In this document: positions 7,762 through 16,313 of the stretch, piece after piece | Numbering within the stretch: position 1 is the first letter of the stretch | Layout: each line of letters starts with the position of its first letter | Assembly (NCBI GenBank): GCA_946221025.1 | Contig: CAMIMS010000025.1 | Span: 1-25,307 of the forward strand | Source of the DNA: an uncultured Pseudoclavibacter sp. | GTDB lineage: Bacteria > Actinomycetota > Actinomycetes > Actinomycetales > Microbacteriaceae | Length of the DNA: 25,307 nucleotides | Direction: 5' to 3' | Notes under the pieces: model-generated | Seen by the model: the letters and a program-made list of their open reading frames with translations, nothing else | Database searches by the model: none | Told to the model about the DNA's origin: nothing | Translations under genes and position numbers: made by a program

Positions 7762-9024
7762 GTGACGCGCAAAGAGACCGGTGAGAGGCGAACGGGGGCC
7801 GACCCGCTCGATGTGAGCGCGCGCATTCTGCACGTCGATATGGATGCGTTCTTCGTCTCGGTCGAGCTGCTCGACCGGCCAGAGCTGAAGGGCGAACCGG
7901 TGATCGTCGGCGGCAATGGCACGCGCGGGGTGGTCTCGAGCGCGAGCTATGAGGCGAGGCGTTTCGGGGTTCGCTCGGCGATGCCGGTCGCGCAGGCGCT
8001 TCGGCTCTGCCCGAACGCGATCGTGATTCCCGGCCAGATGCGCAAGTACCGCGAGGCGTCGGCGCAGGTGATGCGGGTGTTCTCATCCATCACGCCCCTG
8101 GTCGAACCGCTCTCGATCGATGAGGCATTCCTCGATGTCTCGGGCGCCCGGGCGCTGTTCGGCACGCCAGCCGAGATCGCCGCGCTCATTCGCCGTCGCG
8201 TTCACGATGAAACGGGCCTGACCTGCTCTGTCGGAGGCGGCTCGACAAAGTTCATCGCGAAGCTCGCCTCGGGCGCCTGCAAACCCAACGGCATGCTCAT
8301 CATTCCCGAAGCGCAGACGCTCGAGTTTCTGCACGGCATGCCGGTATCGGCGCTGTGGGGCGTGGGTGAGGCAACGCATGCGAAGCTGCGATCGCGTGGT
8401 ATTTCAACGGTCGCCGACCTCGCGCACACGCCCGTCGAGTCGCTCGTTCGCCTGCTCGGAAAGGCGAGCGGCACGCGGCTACACGAACTCGCGTGGGGCA
8501 TTGACGAGCGTCAGGTGCAGACCGAGCGGCTCGAGAAATCCATCAGCCACGAGCAGACCTTCTCGGCCGACCTCGCGGGGCTGGATGAGCTTGAGGTCGA
8601 GGTGCGGGCGCAGGCCGATGCGGTCGCGGCGAGGCTTCGCCGCGCGGGCCTGGTCGCACAAACGGTGGGTCTGAAGCTTCGCTGGCCCGATTTCACCACC
8701 CTCACCCGCTCGAGAACGCTTCCCGAAGCGACGGATGTGGGCTACCGCATCTACCAGGAGGTGCGCGCACTCCTCGAAGAGGTCAATCCGTCGGGCCGCC
8801 CGGTTCGGCTCATCGGCGTACGAGCCGAGCAGCTTCGCCCCGCCGATGATGCGGTTCAGCTCACCCTCTGGGATGAGCAGTCAGACGAGCACTGGAATCA
8901 GGCCGAGCGCACCGTCGACGCGGCCGAAGCGAAGTTCGGTCGCGGCGTGATCCGCCCCGCCTCCCTCCTTGGCCGCGGCGAGCGACGCGAGGGAGGGGAG
9001 GGCATCACTGAACGACCCGTGTGA
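7762..9024 (+). CDS. dinB: DNA polymerase IV (Y-family translesion polymerase)
   Basis: The 420-residue product has the catalytic acidic residues of Y-family polymerases: Asp26 in HVDMDAFF and Asp120/Glu121 in LSIDEAFLDV. The SYEARRFGVRSAMP block at 62-75 and the STKFIAKLAS motif at 161-170 are also present. The little-finger domain occupies about 245-360. QLTLWD at 366-371 matches the C-terminal beta-clamp-binding peptide (QLxLF type), which ties it to the replication clamp. The GTG at 7762 is taken as start because the ATG at 7840 would remove the strand before DMD; no strong ribosome binding site is visible. It is divergent from ugd with a 110-base gap. I looked for a GAAC-N4-GTTC-type SOS box there and saw none. 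Confidence 0.93.
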   Translation: MTRKETGERRTGADPLDVSARILHVDMDAFFVSVELLDRPELKGEPVIVGGNGTRGVVSSASYEARRFGVRSAMPVAQALRLCPNAIVIPGQMRKYREASAQVMRVFSSITPLVEPLSIDEAFLDVSGARALFGTPAEIAALIRRRVHDETGLTCSVGGGSTKFIAKLASGACKPNGMLIIPEAQTLEFLHGMPVSALWGVGEATHAKLRSRGISTVADLAHTPVESLVRLLGKASGTRLHELAWGIDERQVQTERLEKSISHEQTFSADLAGLDELEVEVRAQADAVAARLRRAGLVAQTVGLKLRWPDFTTLTRSRTLPEATDVGYRIYQEVRALLEEVNPSGRPVRLIGVRAEQLRPADDAVQLTLWDEQSDEHWNQAERTVDAAEAKFGRGVIRPASLLGRGERREGGEGITERPV

Positions 9025-9103
9025 CGCGAGGCTCGCTCAACGAGTGCCGGAGCGGGGTCCGGCTGCCTGCCGCCGATCCCACCGAGCGCCCAGCGCCGAA
9101 GGC

Positions 9104-10963
9104 TCAGCTCGCCTGCCGCGCGCGCAACGCCCGGTCGGCGACCTGCGAGCCGATCACTGCCCCCGACTGCGGCGGCAGCACGACGCACGAGCCTTCGAAC
9201 CGGATCCCTGAGTCCGTCGCGATCAGCAGCTCCGGCTCTTCCACGACCGGCGTTTCGGCTCGGTCGACGTCGATCTCGATCGTCTGCTCGTCGTTACCGA
9301 AGTTCACGATCACGAGAATGTCGTCGCGCCAGTAGCCGATCGTGCGTGCCTGCGGGTCGGTCTCGGTGTGAATGAGGCTCATCCACGGCGACGTGAGCGC
9401 GGAGCGTTCGCGGCGAAGCTGAATGAGCGAGCGGTACAGCTCGAGCATCTCGGCGTGCTCGGGGTTATCAAGGTCGGCCCAGTTGAGCTTCGACCGCTCG
9501 AAGGTGGCGACGTCCTGGGGGTCTGGCACCGCGTTCGGGTCCCACCCCATCCGCGAGAACTCCCGGACGCGGCCCTCCGAGGTCGCAACCGCGAGCTCTG
9601 GCTCTTCGTGGGATGAGAAGAACTGGAACGGGGTCTTCGTGCCCCACTCTTCGCCCATGAACAGCATCGGCGTGAAGGGCGAGGTGAGGGTCACCAGCGC
9701 TCGGCAGCGCAGCTGCCCGTTCGTGAGTCGATCTGTGAGCCGCGAGCCGTCGGCGCGGTTGCCGACCTGGTCGTGGTTCTGGTTGCAGACGACCAGCCGC
9801 CACGCCTGCATTTCGGGCGTGAGGGGCCGGCCGTGCAGGCGCCCCCGGAAGCTTGAACGAGAGCCGTCGTGAAAGAAGCCGCCCCGAATGACTTTGGCGA
9901 GCGCATCCACGCCATCGAAGTCGGCGAAGTACCCGGTGCGGTCTTCGGTGGAAGCCACGTGCAGCGCGTGATGAAAATCGTCGTTCCACTGCGCCGAGAG
10001 GCCGTAGCCGCCGGCTTCGCGGGGGCGGATCAGCCGCGGATCGTTCAGGTCGGATTCGGCGATGAGCGTGATCGGGCGCCCAAGGTGCGCCGACATCTCA
10101 TCGGCGAGGTTCGCGATATCTTCGAGCAGGTGGGTGGCGCGGGTGTCGACGAGCGCGTGCACCGCATCCAGGCGAAGCCCGTCGACGTGGTATTCCTCGA
10201 TCCACATGCGCACGTTATCGATGATGAAGCGGCGCACCTCATCCGAATCGGCACCGTCGAGGTTCACGGCCGCGCCCCACGCGGTCGCGTGCTGCGGCGC
10301 GAGGTACGGCCCGAACATCGGCCAGTACGCGCCCGAGGGGCCGAAGTGGTTGTAGACCACATCCTGAATCACCGCGAGGTCGCGTTCGTGGCAGGCATCG
10401 ACAAACCGCTGGTAGGCCTCGGGCCCGCCGATCGCTTCGTGCACGGCGTACCAACCGACTCCGTCGTAGCCCCAGCCGCGGTCGCCGCCGAATGCCGCCA
10501 CGGGCATCAGCTCAACGTGCGTGACCCCGAGGTCAGCGAGGTGGTCGAGCCGCTTAATGGCCGAATCGAGGGTGCCTTCGGGCGTGAAGGTGCCGATGTG
10601 CACCTCCATGACCACCCCGCCGGCGAGCTGGCGGCCGGTCCAGCGCTCATCGCGCCATTCGTAGTTCGCGGGAACGAACGTGCGTGACGGCTTGTGCACG
10701 CCGTTCGGCTGTCGACGGGAGCGAGGGTCGGGAAGGAGCAGTTCGCCCTCATCGAGAAAGAACCCGTAGTCGACTCCATCGGGCGCAGACGCGACGCGCT
10801 CCGAGAGCGCGTGCCGTTCGTCTTCGGAGGGGCGCCACCAGCCGCCTCCGTGCTCATCCCGAATGAGCGGGATGCGGTCGGACTCGACCTGCAGGGTGAC
10901 GGCGTTCGCGTGCGGGGCCCACACGTCGAACAGTTCGTGGCGGGCGGGAGTCGGGGCGTGCAT
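9104..10963 (-). CDS. treZ: Malto-oligosyltrehalose trehalohydrolase
   Basis: TreZ cleaves the alpha-1,4 bond next to the terminal trehalose unit made by TreY and releases free trehalose. The 619-residue product has an N-terminal carbohydrate-binding (E-set) domain over about 1-100, then a GH13 barrel. The catalytic residues are nucleophile Asp266 in DGLRLDAVHAL, acid/base Glu303 in LIAESDLNDPR and Asp398 in NQNHDQVGNR. The GWGYDGVGWYAVHEAIGGPE block at 163-182 is typical of TreZ and GlgB-like enzymes and separates it from TreY. The ATG at 10963 follows GAGGAAGGA. It is the last gene of the glgX-treY-treZ run, 81 bases after treY. It ends convergently with dinB, and no clear hairpin is seen in the 79-base gap. 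Confidence 0.95.
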   Translation of the reverse strand: MHAPTPARHELFDVWAPHANAVTLQVESDRIPLIRDEHGGGWWRPSEDERHALSERVASAPDGVDYGFFLDEGELLLPDPRSRRQPNGVHKPSRTFVPANYEWRDERWTGRQLAGGVVMEVHIGTFTPEGTLDSAIKRLDHLADLGVTHVELMPVAAFGGDRGWGYDGVGWYAVHEAIGGPEAYQRFVDACHERDLAVIQDVVYNHFGPSGAYWPMFGPYLAPQHATAWGAAVNLDGADSDEVRRFIIDNVRMWIEEYHVDGLRLDAVHALVDTRATHLLEDIANLADEMSAHLGRPITLIAESDLNDPRLIRPREAGGYGLSAQWNDDFHHALHVASTEDRTGYFADFDGVDALAKVIRGGFFHDGSRSSFRGRLHGRPLTPEMQAWRLVVCNQNHDQVGNRADGSRLTDRLTNGQLRCRALVTLTSPFTPMLFMGEEWGTKTPFQFFSSHEEPELAVATSEGRVREFSRMGWDPNAVPDPQDVATFERSKLNWADLDNPEHAEMLELYRSLIQLRRERSALTSPWMSLIHTETDPQARTIGYWRDDILVIVNFGNDEQTIEIDVDRAETPVVEEPELLIATDSGIRFEGSCVVLPPQSGAVIGSQVADRALRARQAS

Positions 10964-11044
10964 GAGGGTCCTTCCTCGTGGCGGCGTCTCGGAAAGGTGA
11001 ATGACGGATGCGGTGCGCGCGGACAGGCGCGGCTCGTGAAGGGC

Positions 11045-13372
11045 TTAACTCCGCGCCAGGAGCGCCACCGGGTAGTCGCTAAACAGGCTCGCAACGCTCA
11101 CGCCCCGGCCCCCGGTGACCCTGCGGGAGGTGAGCTGGTCGACCCAGTCGCCGTCTGGCAGGTGCACCTTCGTGTCGCCCCAGCCGCCGCCCTCGCGAAG
11201 GGTTCGCGGGAAGCGGGTGGCGAGCGTGATGGCCCCGCCGCGGTTGAAGGCGATGAGGTGGTCGGCCGCTTCGCCCGATGCTTCGACCGGCTCGTAACCG
11301 GTGAACAGGTGTCGGCGTTCGCGGCGCATGAGCAGGGCTGCAGCGGTGATGAGCAGTTTCGCCGCGCCCGATTCATCGATGTCGGGCCGTGCCCCCTTCA
11401 GAATCGCGCTGAGCGCGGCCTTTCGCGGTTCGTAATCGACGGGGAACCGGTTATCGGGGTCGGTGAGCGTGAACGACCACAGCTCGGTGCCCTGGTACAC
11501 ATCTGGCACACCGGGCATGGTGAGTTGGATGAGCTTCGCCGAGAGCGCGTTCGTCCATCCGTCGTCTTCGACTTCTTCTGCCGCATTCGCGACGACGTTT
11601 CGGGGAACCGACTGTTTGAACGTGGCGCCCGCGGCGTCGCGAAGCTTCTTCTCGGCGACCGCATCCTGCTTCGTCCAGCTGGTGAGCATGCCGGATTCTC
11701 GTGCGGCTTTCTCAACGAAGCCTTCGATGCGTTCCTGGGATGCGGGCCACACCCCAACGATCGCCTGCCAGATGAGGTTCGCGAGCACATCGTCGCCCAT
11801 CTCGGCCGCGTCGTTCAGCATCTCGAACGCTTCGCGCCAGCGCTCGGGCGCTTCGCTGATGACGTGGATGCGGGCACGGGCATCTTCGCCGCGCTTCGTG
11901 TCGTGGGTGGAGAGCGCATTCATCGACTCGGGCTGGGTTTCTTGGCGGCGGCGCATGCGCTCATGGAACTCATCGAGCGAGATCGAGAACAGGCTCGGGT
12001 CGCCACCCACTTCGTTCAGTGACGTGAGGCGTGAGTCGCGGAAGAACGCGCGGTCTTCCACGCCCTTGGCCATGACCATGCCGCTTGACTGCTGCAGGCG
12101 TTTGGCTGCCTCAAAGTCGGGGTTCTTCAGCGGCGGGAGCACGGTGTTGAAGGCATCGGCGAGGTCGGGGCGGCGCTCGCGGGCGCGCCGCTCGGCCCCC
12201 TCGAATTCATCCGCGCCCTGGGGCAGGTAGGTGCGGTACACGCCGAGGTTCGCGATGAACTCGGTCACCGCATCCACGATCTGCGGGTGATTCACGCCCT
12301 CGCGGATGAGGTCTCGGGTGATGCGATGAATCTCGGCGAGCAGCTGCTGCTCGGCCACATCGCGCTTCGTGCCGTGGATGAGGTCGAGCCAGTTGGGGGC
12401 AGCGTCGCCGCCGGTCTCGCGCGCGAGCGCATCAAGCTCATCCTCGCCCTCGGGGTTCACGAGGACGCGGTCGATCGCCGCGATCGCCTCGTAACCGGTG
12501 GTTCCGGCGACCGGCCAGGATGCTGGCAGCTCTTCGTGGAACTCGAGAATCTTCTCGACGGTGATGTAGACCCCGCCTGTGGCCTCCTGCAGGCGACGCA
12601 GGTACCCCTCCGGGTCGCGAAGGCCATCGATGTGGTCGATGCGAAGCCCGTCCACGAATCCTTCGCGAACGAGTCGGAGCGTCTCCGCGTGGGTTTCGTC
12701 GAAGACGCGCGGGTTCTCAACGCGCACACCGGCGAGGCTCGTGATGGTGAAAAAGCGCCGGTAGTTCACGTGCCCGTCGCCCTGCCGCCAGTGCATGAGG
12801 CGGTAGTGCTGTCGGCGGTGCACCTCGTTCGGGTCGTTCGTGCCCTCGTCGGTGCCGGGGGCGATGGGGAAGGCGGTGTCGTGGTACCGAAGCACGCCAT
12901 CGCCGAGGGTCAGGTTGCCGATGGGGCCGCCGGGTTCGCGCGGCATATCGTCATCGCCGAGCACCGGGATGAGCACTTTGCCTTCGCCCGCCCGCCAGTC
13001 GACATCGAAGGTCGCGTCGTGGTGCGAACCCTCCCCGTAGGTGAGCAGGTCCTTCCACATGGGGTTCGCCATCGGGTCGGCAATGCCCTGGTGGTTCGGG
13101 ACGATGTCCACGAGCACGCCGAGGCCGATCTCATGCGCCTTCGTCGCGAGCGATTCGAATGCCTCCCGGCCCCCGCGCGACTGGTCGATGCGGTTCGGGT
13201 CGACCACGTCGTAACCGTGGGTCGAGCCCTCGGCCGCCTGCATGATGGGCGAGCAGTACACCCAGTCAATGCCGAGTCCGCAAAGGTAGGGCAAGATGCC
13301 CTCGGCGTCCCGGAACGTGAACTCCGGCGTGAATTGGAGTCGGTACGTGCTGGTGGGTGCCGGGCGTGCCAT
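11045..13372 (-). CDS. treY: Malto-oligosyltrehalose synthase
   Basis: TreY rearranges the reducing-end alpha-1,4 bond of a maltodextrin to the alpha-1,1 bond of trehalose. The 775-residue product starts STYRLQFTPEFTF, the TreY hallmark, followed by LGIDWVYCSPI at 33-43 and STHGYDVVDPNRI at 50-62. Catalytic residues are Asp246 in DGLRIDHIDGL, Glu273 in YITVEKILE and Asp491 in LSTHDTKRGEDARAR. Length is normal. The ATG at 13372 is preceded by AAGGAG at a good distance and lies 23 bases after the glgX stop, so both are likely on one transcript. With TreZ downstream this completes the TreYZ route; no treS or otsA is present in the window. Confidence 0.96.
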   Translation of the reverse strand: MARPAPTSTYRLQFTPEFTFRDAEGILPYLCGLGIDWVYCSPIMQAAEGSTHGYDVVDPNRIDQSRGGREAFESLATKAHEIGLGVLVDIVPNHQGIADPMANPMWKDLLTYGEGSHHDATFDVDWRAGEGKVLIPVLGDDDMPREPGGPIGNLTLGDGVLRYHDTAFPIAPGTDEGTNDPNEVHRRQHYRLMHWRQGDGHVNYRRFFTITSLAGVRVENPRVFDETHAETLRLVREGFVDGLRIDHIDGLRDPEGYLRRLQEATGGVYITVEKILEFHEELPASWPVAGTTGYEAIAAIDRVLVNPEGEDELDALARETGGDAAPNWLDLIHGTKRDVAEQQLLAEIHRITRDLIREGVNHPQIVDAVTEFIANLGVYRTYLPQGADEFEGAERRARERRPDLADAFNTVLPPLKNPDFEAAKRLQQSSGMVMAKGVEDRAFFRDSRLTSLNEVGGDPSLFSISLDEFHERMRRRQETQPESMNALSTHDTKRGEDARARIHVISEAPERWREAFEMLNDAAEMGDDVLANLIWQAIVGVWPASQERIEGFVEKAARESGMLTSWTKQDAVAEKKLRDAAGATFKQSVPRNVVANAAEEVEDDGWTNALSAKLIQLTMPGVPDVYQGTELWSFTLTDPDNRFPVDYEPRKAALSAILKGARPDIDESGAAKLLITAAALLMRRERRHLFTGYEPVEASGEAADHLIAFNRGGAITLATRFPRTLREGGGWGDTKVHLPDGDWVDQLTSRRVTGGRGVSVASLFSDYPVALLARS

Positions 13373-13395
13373 GGGGGTGCTCCTTGCGCGCGTGA

Positions 13396-15591
13396 CTACA
13401 GGTTCGCTTGCGGTGTGATGATCGGGATGGGCTGGGTCATCAGCGACACGGATGCGGCCACTGAGTGGTCGGGCTCGGGCTCGGGCTCATCGAAGTCGCG
13501 CATCACGATGAGCGAGCGCGGCTCCATCGTGAACTGCCCCTCGGCGTGGAAGGGCTCCGACTCGGTGAGTTCGCCCGCGGTGTCGATGACGACTTTCCAC
13601 CGGCGGTTGTGCAGGTTCGACGAAGGGAGGGTGACCGGCACCGTCTCCTCGGAGGCGTTGAAGTAGAGGAGGAAATCCTTGTCTTCGATTCGCTCGCCGC
13701 GCTCATCCCGACCTCGGATGCCCTGACCGTTCAGGTACATGCCCATTGAGCGCACGTAGGCGGTGTTCCAGTCTTCATCGGTCATCTCGGCGCCGTCGGT
13801 GCCGAGCCACACGATGTCGGCGGTGTCGGTGCCCTCTTCGCGCTTGACGATGCGGCCATTGAAGAAGCGACGGCGACGGAAGGTGGGGTGCTCGGCGCGC
13901 AGGTTCGCGACGGCCCGGGTGAATTCGATGAGCGGCTCGTCGGCGAACTCCCAGTTCACCCACGAGATTTCGCTGTCTTGCGCGTAGGTGTTGTTGTTGC
14001 CGTGCTGGGAGCGGCCAAGCTCATCCCCGTGCAGGAGCATCGGCACGCCCTGTGAGAGCAGGAGCGTGGCGATGAAGTTTCGCTGCTGGCGCGAGCGCAT
14101 CGCGTTGATCGTGGCGTCGTCGGTGGGGCCTTCAACGCCGAGGTTGTAGGAGCGGTTGTGGCTCTCACCGTCGCGGTTGTCTTCGCCGTTCGCGTCGTTG
14201 TGCTTCTCGTTGTACGACACGAGGTCGCGCAGGGTGAACCCGTCGTGCGCGGTCACGAAGTTGATGGATGCGAACGGGCGGCGCCCAGAGCGCGCGTAGA
14301 GGTCGGCGGAGCCCGAGATGCGCCCCGCGAATTCGCCGAGGGTCGAGGGCTCGCCGCGCCAGAAGTCGCGCACCGTGTCGCGGTACTTGCCGTTCCACTC
14401 CGTCCACTGAGGGGGGAAGTTTCCGACCTGGTAGCCGCCGGGGCCAACGTCCCACGGTTCGGCGATGAGCTTGACCTGCGAGACCACCGGGTCTTGCTGC
14501 ACGAGGTCGAAGAACGCGGAGAGCTTGTCGACGTCGTAGAACTCGCGGGCGAGGGTGGATGCGAGGTCGAAGCGGAACCCGTCAACGTGCATCTCGATGA
14601 CCCAGTAGCGCAGCGAATCCATGATCAGCTGCAGCGAGTGCGGGTGGCGCATATTGAAGCTGTTACCGGTGCCGGTGTAATCGGTGTAGTACCGCTGGTC
14701 GTTCTCGAGGCGGTAGTAGGCGGCGTTATCGATGCCGCGGAACGACATGGTCGGCCCGAGGTGGTTGCCCTCGGCGGTGTGGTTGTAGACCACATCCAGA
14801 ATGACTTCGATGTTGTTCGAGTGCAGGGTGCGCACCATCGACTTGAATTCCTGCACCTGCTGGCCGAGCGAGCCCGTGGATGAGTACTCGGCGTGCGGCG
14901 CGAAAAAGCCGATCGTGTTGTAGCCCCAGTAGTTGCGAAGGCCCTTCTCGATGAGGGTCGAGTCGTGCACGAACTGGTGCACCGGCATGAGCTCGACGGC
15001 GGTGACCCCGAGGCGCTTGAAGTGCTCGATCATCGCCGGGTGCGCGACGCCCGCGTATGTGCCGCGCATGTCCTCGGGCACGTCGGGGTGCAGCTGCGTG
15101 AGGCCCTTCACGTGCGCTTCGTAAATGAAGGAGTCGTTGTAGGGGATGCGCGGCTGGCGGTCGCCACCCCAGTCGAAGAAGGGGTTGATGACGACCGACT
15201 TCATCATGTTCGGCGCCGAGTCTTCGTCGTTGCGCGAATCCGGGTCGCCGAAGTTGTAGGAGAACAGCGGCTGCGCCCAGTCGATGTCGCCCGTTGTCGC
15301 CTTCGCGTACGGGTCGAGCAGGAGCTTGTTCGGGTTGCAGCGCTTGCCGTTTGCCGGGTCGTATTCGCCGTGCACGCGGTAGCCGTAGCGCTGACCGGGC
15401 TGCACCTGGGGGAGGTAGGCGTGCCAGACGTACGCGTCGTGTTCGAGCATCGGCACCTGAGTCTCGGTGCCGTCTTCATCGAACAGGCACAGCACGACCC
15501 GCTCTGCCGCCTCCGAGAAGATGGCGAAGTTCGTACCGCTGCCGTCGAAGGTGGCGCCGAGCGGGTAAGGGGTCCCGGGCCAGGTGTGCAT
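13396..15591 (-). CDS. glgX: Glycogen debranching enzyme GlgX (isoamylase type)
   Basis: GlgX hydrolyses alpha-1,6 branches of phosphorylase-trimmed glycogen and so supplies linear maltodextrin for TreY. The 731-residue product opens with WPGTPYPLGATFDGSGTNFA, the usual start of the N-terminal CBM48 domain. A GH13 barrel follows, with DVVYNHTAEG at 266-275, nucleophile Asp342 in DGFRFDLAS, acid/base Glu378 in LIAEPWDVGPGGYQVG and a third Asp in FVTAHDGFTLRDLVSYNEKHN. The last residues carry an acidic-proline stretch, DEPEPEPD, before a hydrophobic end. The ATG at 15591 follows AGGAGA. It is the first gene of the trehalose operon, so the operon promoter should lie in 15592-15880, though no clear boxes were found. 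Confidence 0.95.
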   Translation of the reverse strand: MHTWPGTPYPLGATFDGSGTNFAIFSEAAERVVLCLFDEDGTETQVPMLEHDAYVWHAYLPQVQPGQRYGYRVHGEYDPANGKRCNPNKLLLDPYAKATTGDIDWAQPLFSYNFGDPDSRNDEDSAPNMMKSVVINPFFDWGGDRQPRIPYNDSFIYEAHVKGLTQLHPDVPEDMRGTYAGVAHPAMIEHFKRLGVTAVELMPVHQFVHDSTLIEKGLRNYWGYNTIGFFAPHAEYSSTGSLGQQVQEFKSMVRTLHSNNIEVILDVVYNHTAEGNHLGPTMSFRGIDNAAYYRLENDQRYYTDYTGTGNSFNMRHPHSLQLIMDSLRYWVIEMHVDGFRFDLASTLAREFYDVDKLSAFFDLVQQDPVVSQVKLIAEPWDVGPGGYQVGNFPPQWTEWNGKYRDTVRDFWRGEPSTLGEFAGRISGSADLYARSGRRPFASINFVTAHDGFTLRDLVSYNEKHNDANGEDNRDGESHNRSYNLGVEGPTDDATINAMRSRQQRNFIATLLLSQGVPMLLHGDELGRSQHGNNNTYAQDSEISWVNWEFADEPLIEFTRAVANLRAEHPTFRRRRFFNGRIVKREEGTDTADIVWLGTDGAEMTDEDWNTAYVRSMGMYLNGQGIRGRDERGERIEDKDFLLYFNASEETVPVTLPSSNLHNRRWKVVIDTAGELTESEPFHAEGQFTMEPRSLIVMRDFDEPEPEPDHSVAASVSLMTQPIPIITPQANL

Positions 15592-15886
15592 CGAGTCTCC
15601 TGGTGTTGGCAGTTGAGAGGGGGATGCGCGTCACGAGACCCGCGCGCCTAACGGTAGTGCCTCGCAGTTGACCGAACGGTGACCGGGAGATGATGGACTG
15701 GGGTGCGTCTTCACGAGCGTGGCTGTCGTGTGCGCATCCGCAAGCGGTCGATGAATCGGCGAGACGTGATCTGTCGACGCGTGATGAGCGAAACCGAATG
15801 GATTTCGTGCTCACGACTCCCTGGGGTTGCTTCACCGTTGCCGCCGATGCCGAGCCAGCTACGCGCTTGATCGATCGAAGGTGAAT
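15592..15886. other. Divergent intergenic region between glgX and the small repeat-protein gene
   Basis: This 295-base stretch separates the minus-strand trehalose operon from three plus-strand genes. It must hold the glgX promoter, but no confident -10/-35 pair was found on either strand. It contains a weak open frame (15690-15884, 64 codons) that I do not accept as a gene. It also contains a 20-base segment at 15758-15777 that nearly matches the last coding bases of the two-repeat gene (16818-16837). The stretch may be a remnant of a lost paralog. Confidence 0.45.
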
Positions 15887-16183
15887 GTGAACATCTATGA
15901 GAAGCTTCCCTCTCACCGGAAGCGTGAGCTGCTCGCAGAGGCGCTTTTGAAGCATGCGCCGGATTTGGCCAAGGAGTTCGCAGAGCGTGAGTTCATGACG
16001 CTCGGTGAGCGTTACCGGGTAATGATGCTGCTCATTGGCGAAATGGACTTCATGCCACCCGACGATGAACCCACCGCAAGGGCGCGTGAATTTGAGGACC
16101 TGGTCTCGGATGTCATGGCGATCTTCCCGAGGCCCGATGATGAACGCCTTGACGAGTCAGTCCGCATTTACGCACGCGAATAG
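15887..16183 (+). CDS. Unrecognised small protein with one copy of a ~77-residue unit
   Basis: I do not recognise this 98-residue protein. It is charged, apparently helical and cytosolic, with no signal peptide, membrane segment or Cys. Residues 4-80 align with both halves of the next gene: YEKLPSHRKRELLAEALLKH matches FDRLPTDRDRELLREALLRH, followed by PDL at 25-27 and ER at 41-42 without a gap. The C-terminal 18 residues (PRPDDERLDESVRIYARE) are unique. I chose the GTG at 15887 because GAAGG lies five bases upstream and the shared unit begins four residues later; the GTG at 15881 would abut that site. Upstream in-frame ATGs give sequence unlike the paralog. It is the first of three same-strand genes but has its own gap to the next. 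Confidence 0.7.
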   Translation: MNIYEKLPSHRKRELLAEALLKHAPDLAKEFAEREFMTLGERYRVMMLLIGEMDFMPPDDEPTARAREFEDLVSDVMAIFPRPDDERLDESVRIYARE

Positions 16184-16299
16184 TGCGGTGATTCGGGTAT
16201 CTGACTCGCTCGCGCGGTACCAGCGCAGATCCGCGATCCGCGTTTTCGTCGAGGATCACCTGCTGCGCGGACCCGTCCTGTGAGATTCGACCCCGTCGA

Positions 16300-16305
16300 T
16301 AGAGT
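16300..16305 (+). promoter_or_regulatory. Candidate -10 element of a leaderless or near-leaderless promoter
   Basis: TAGAGT ends eight bases before the GTG at 16314, which puts the expected transcription start at or within a base or two of the start codon. No ribosome binding site lies in the gap (TTGGGGAT). Leaderless genes of this form are common in actinobacteria. No clear -35 box was seen. Confidence 0.45.
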
Positions 16306-16313
16306 TTGGGGAT

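Noticed and set aside
9025..9103. Terminator between the convergent dinB and treZ genes
   Set aside because: Only short, imperfect complementarities are visible, none comparable with the three strong hairpins elsewhere.
10694..12022. Long plus-strand frame of 442 codons opposite treZ and treY
   Set aside because: It is a shadow frame across two intact genes, with no ribosome binding site or recognisable domain.
12287..13666. Long plus-strand frame of 459 codons opposite treY and the end of glgX
   Set aside because: It is the antisense shadow of strongly coding GC-rich DNA. Its protein has no motif, while the minus strand carries intact TreY with all catalytic residues.
15690..15884. 64-codon open frame upstream of the single-unit repeat gene
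   Set aside because: The GGGAG site touches the ATG, the composition is unlike the neighbours, no domain is visible and the region must hold the glgX promoter. Only its resemblance to the paralog tail is kept, as a finding.
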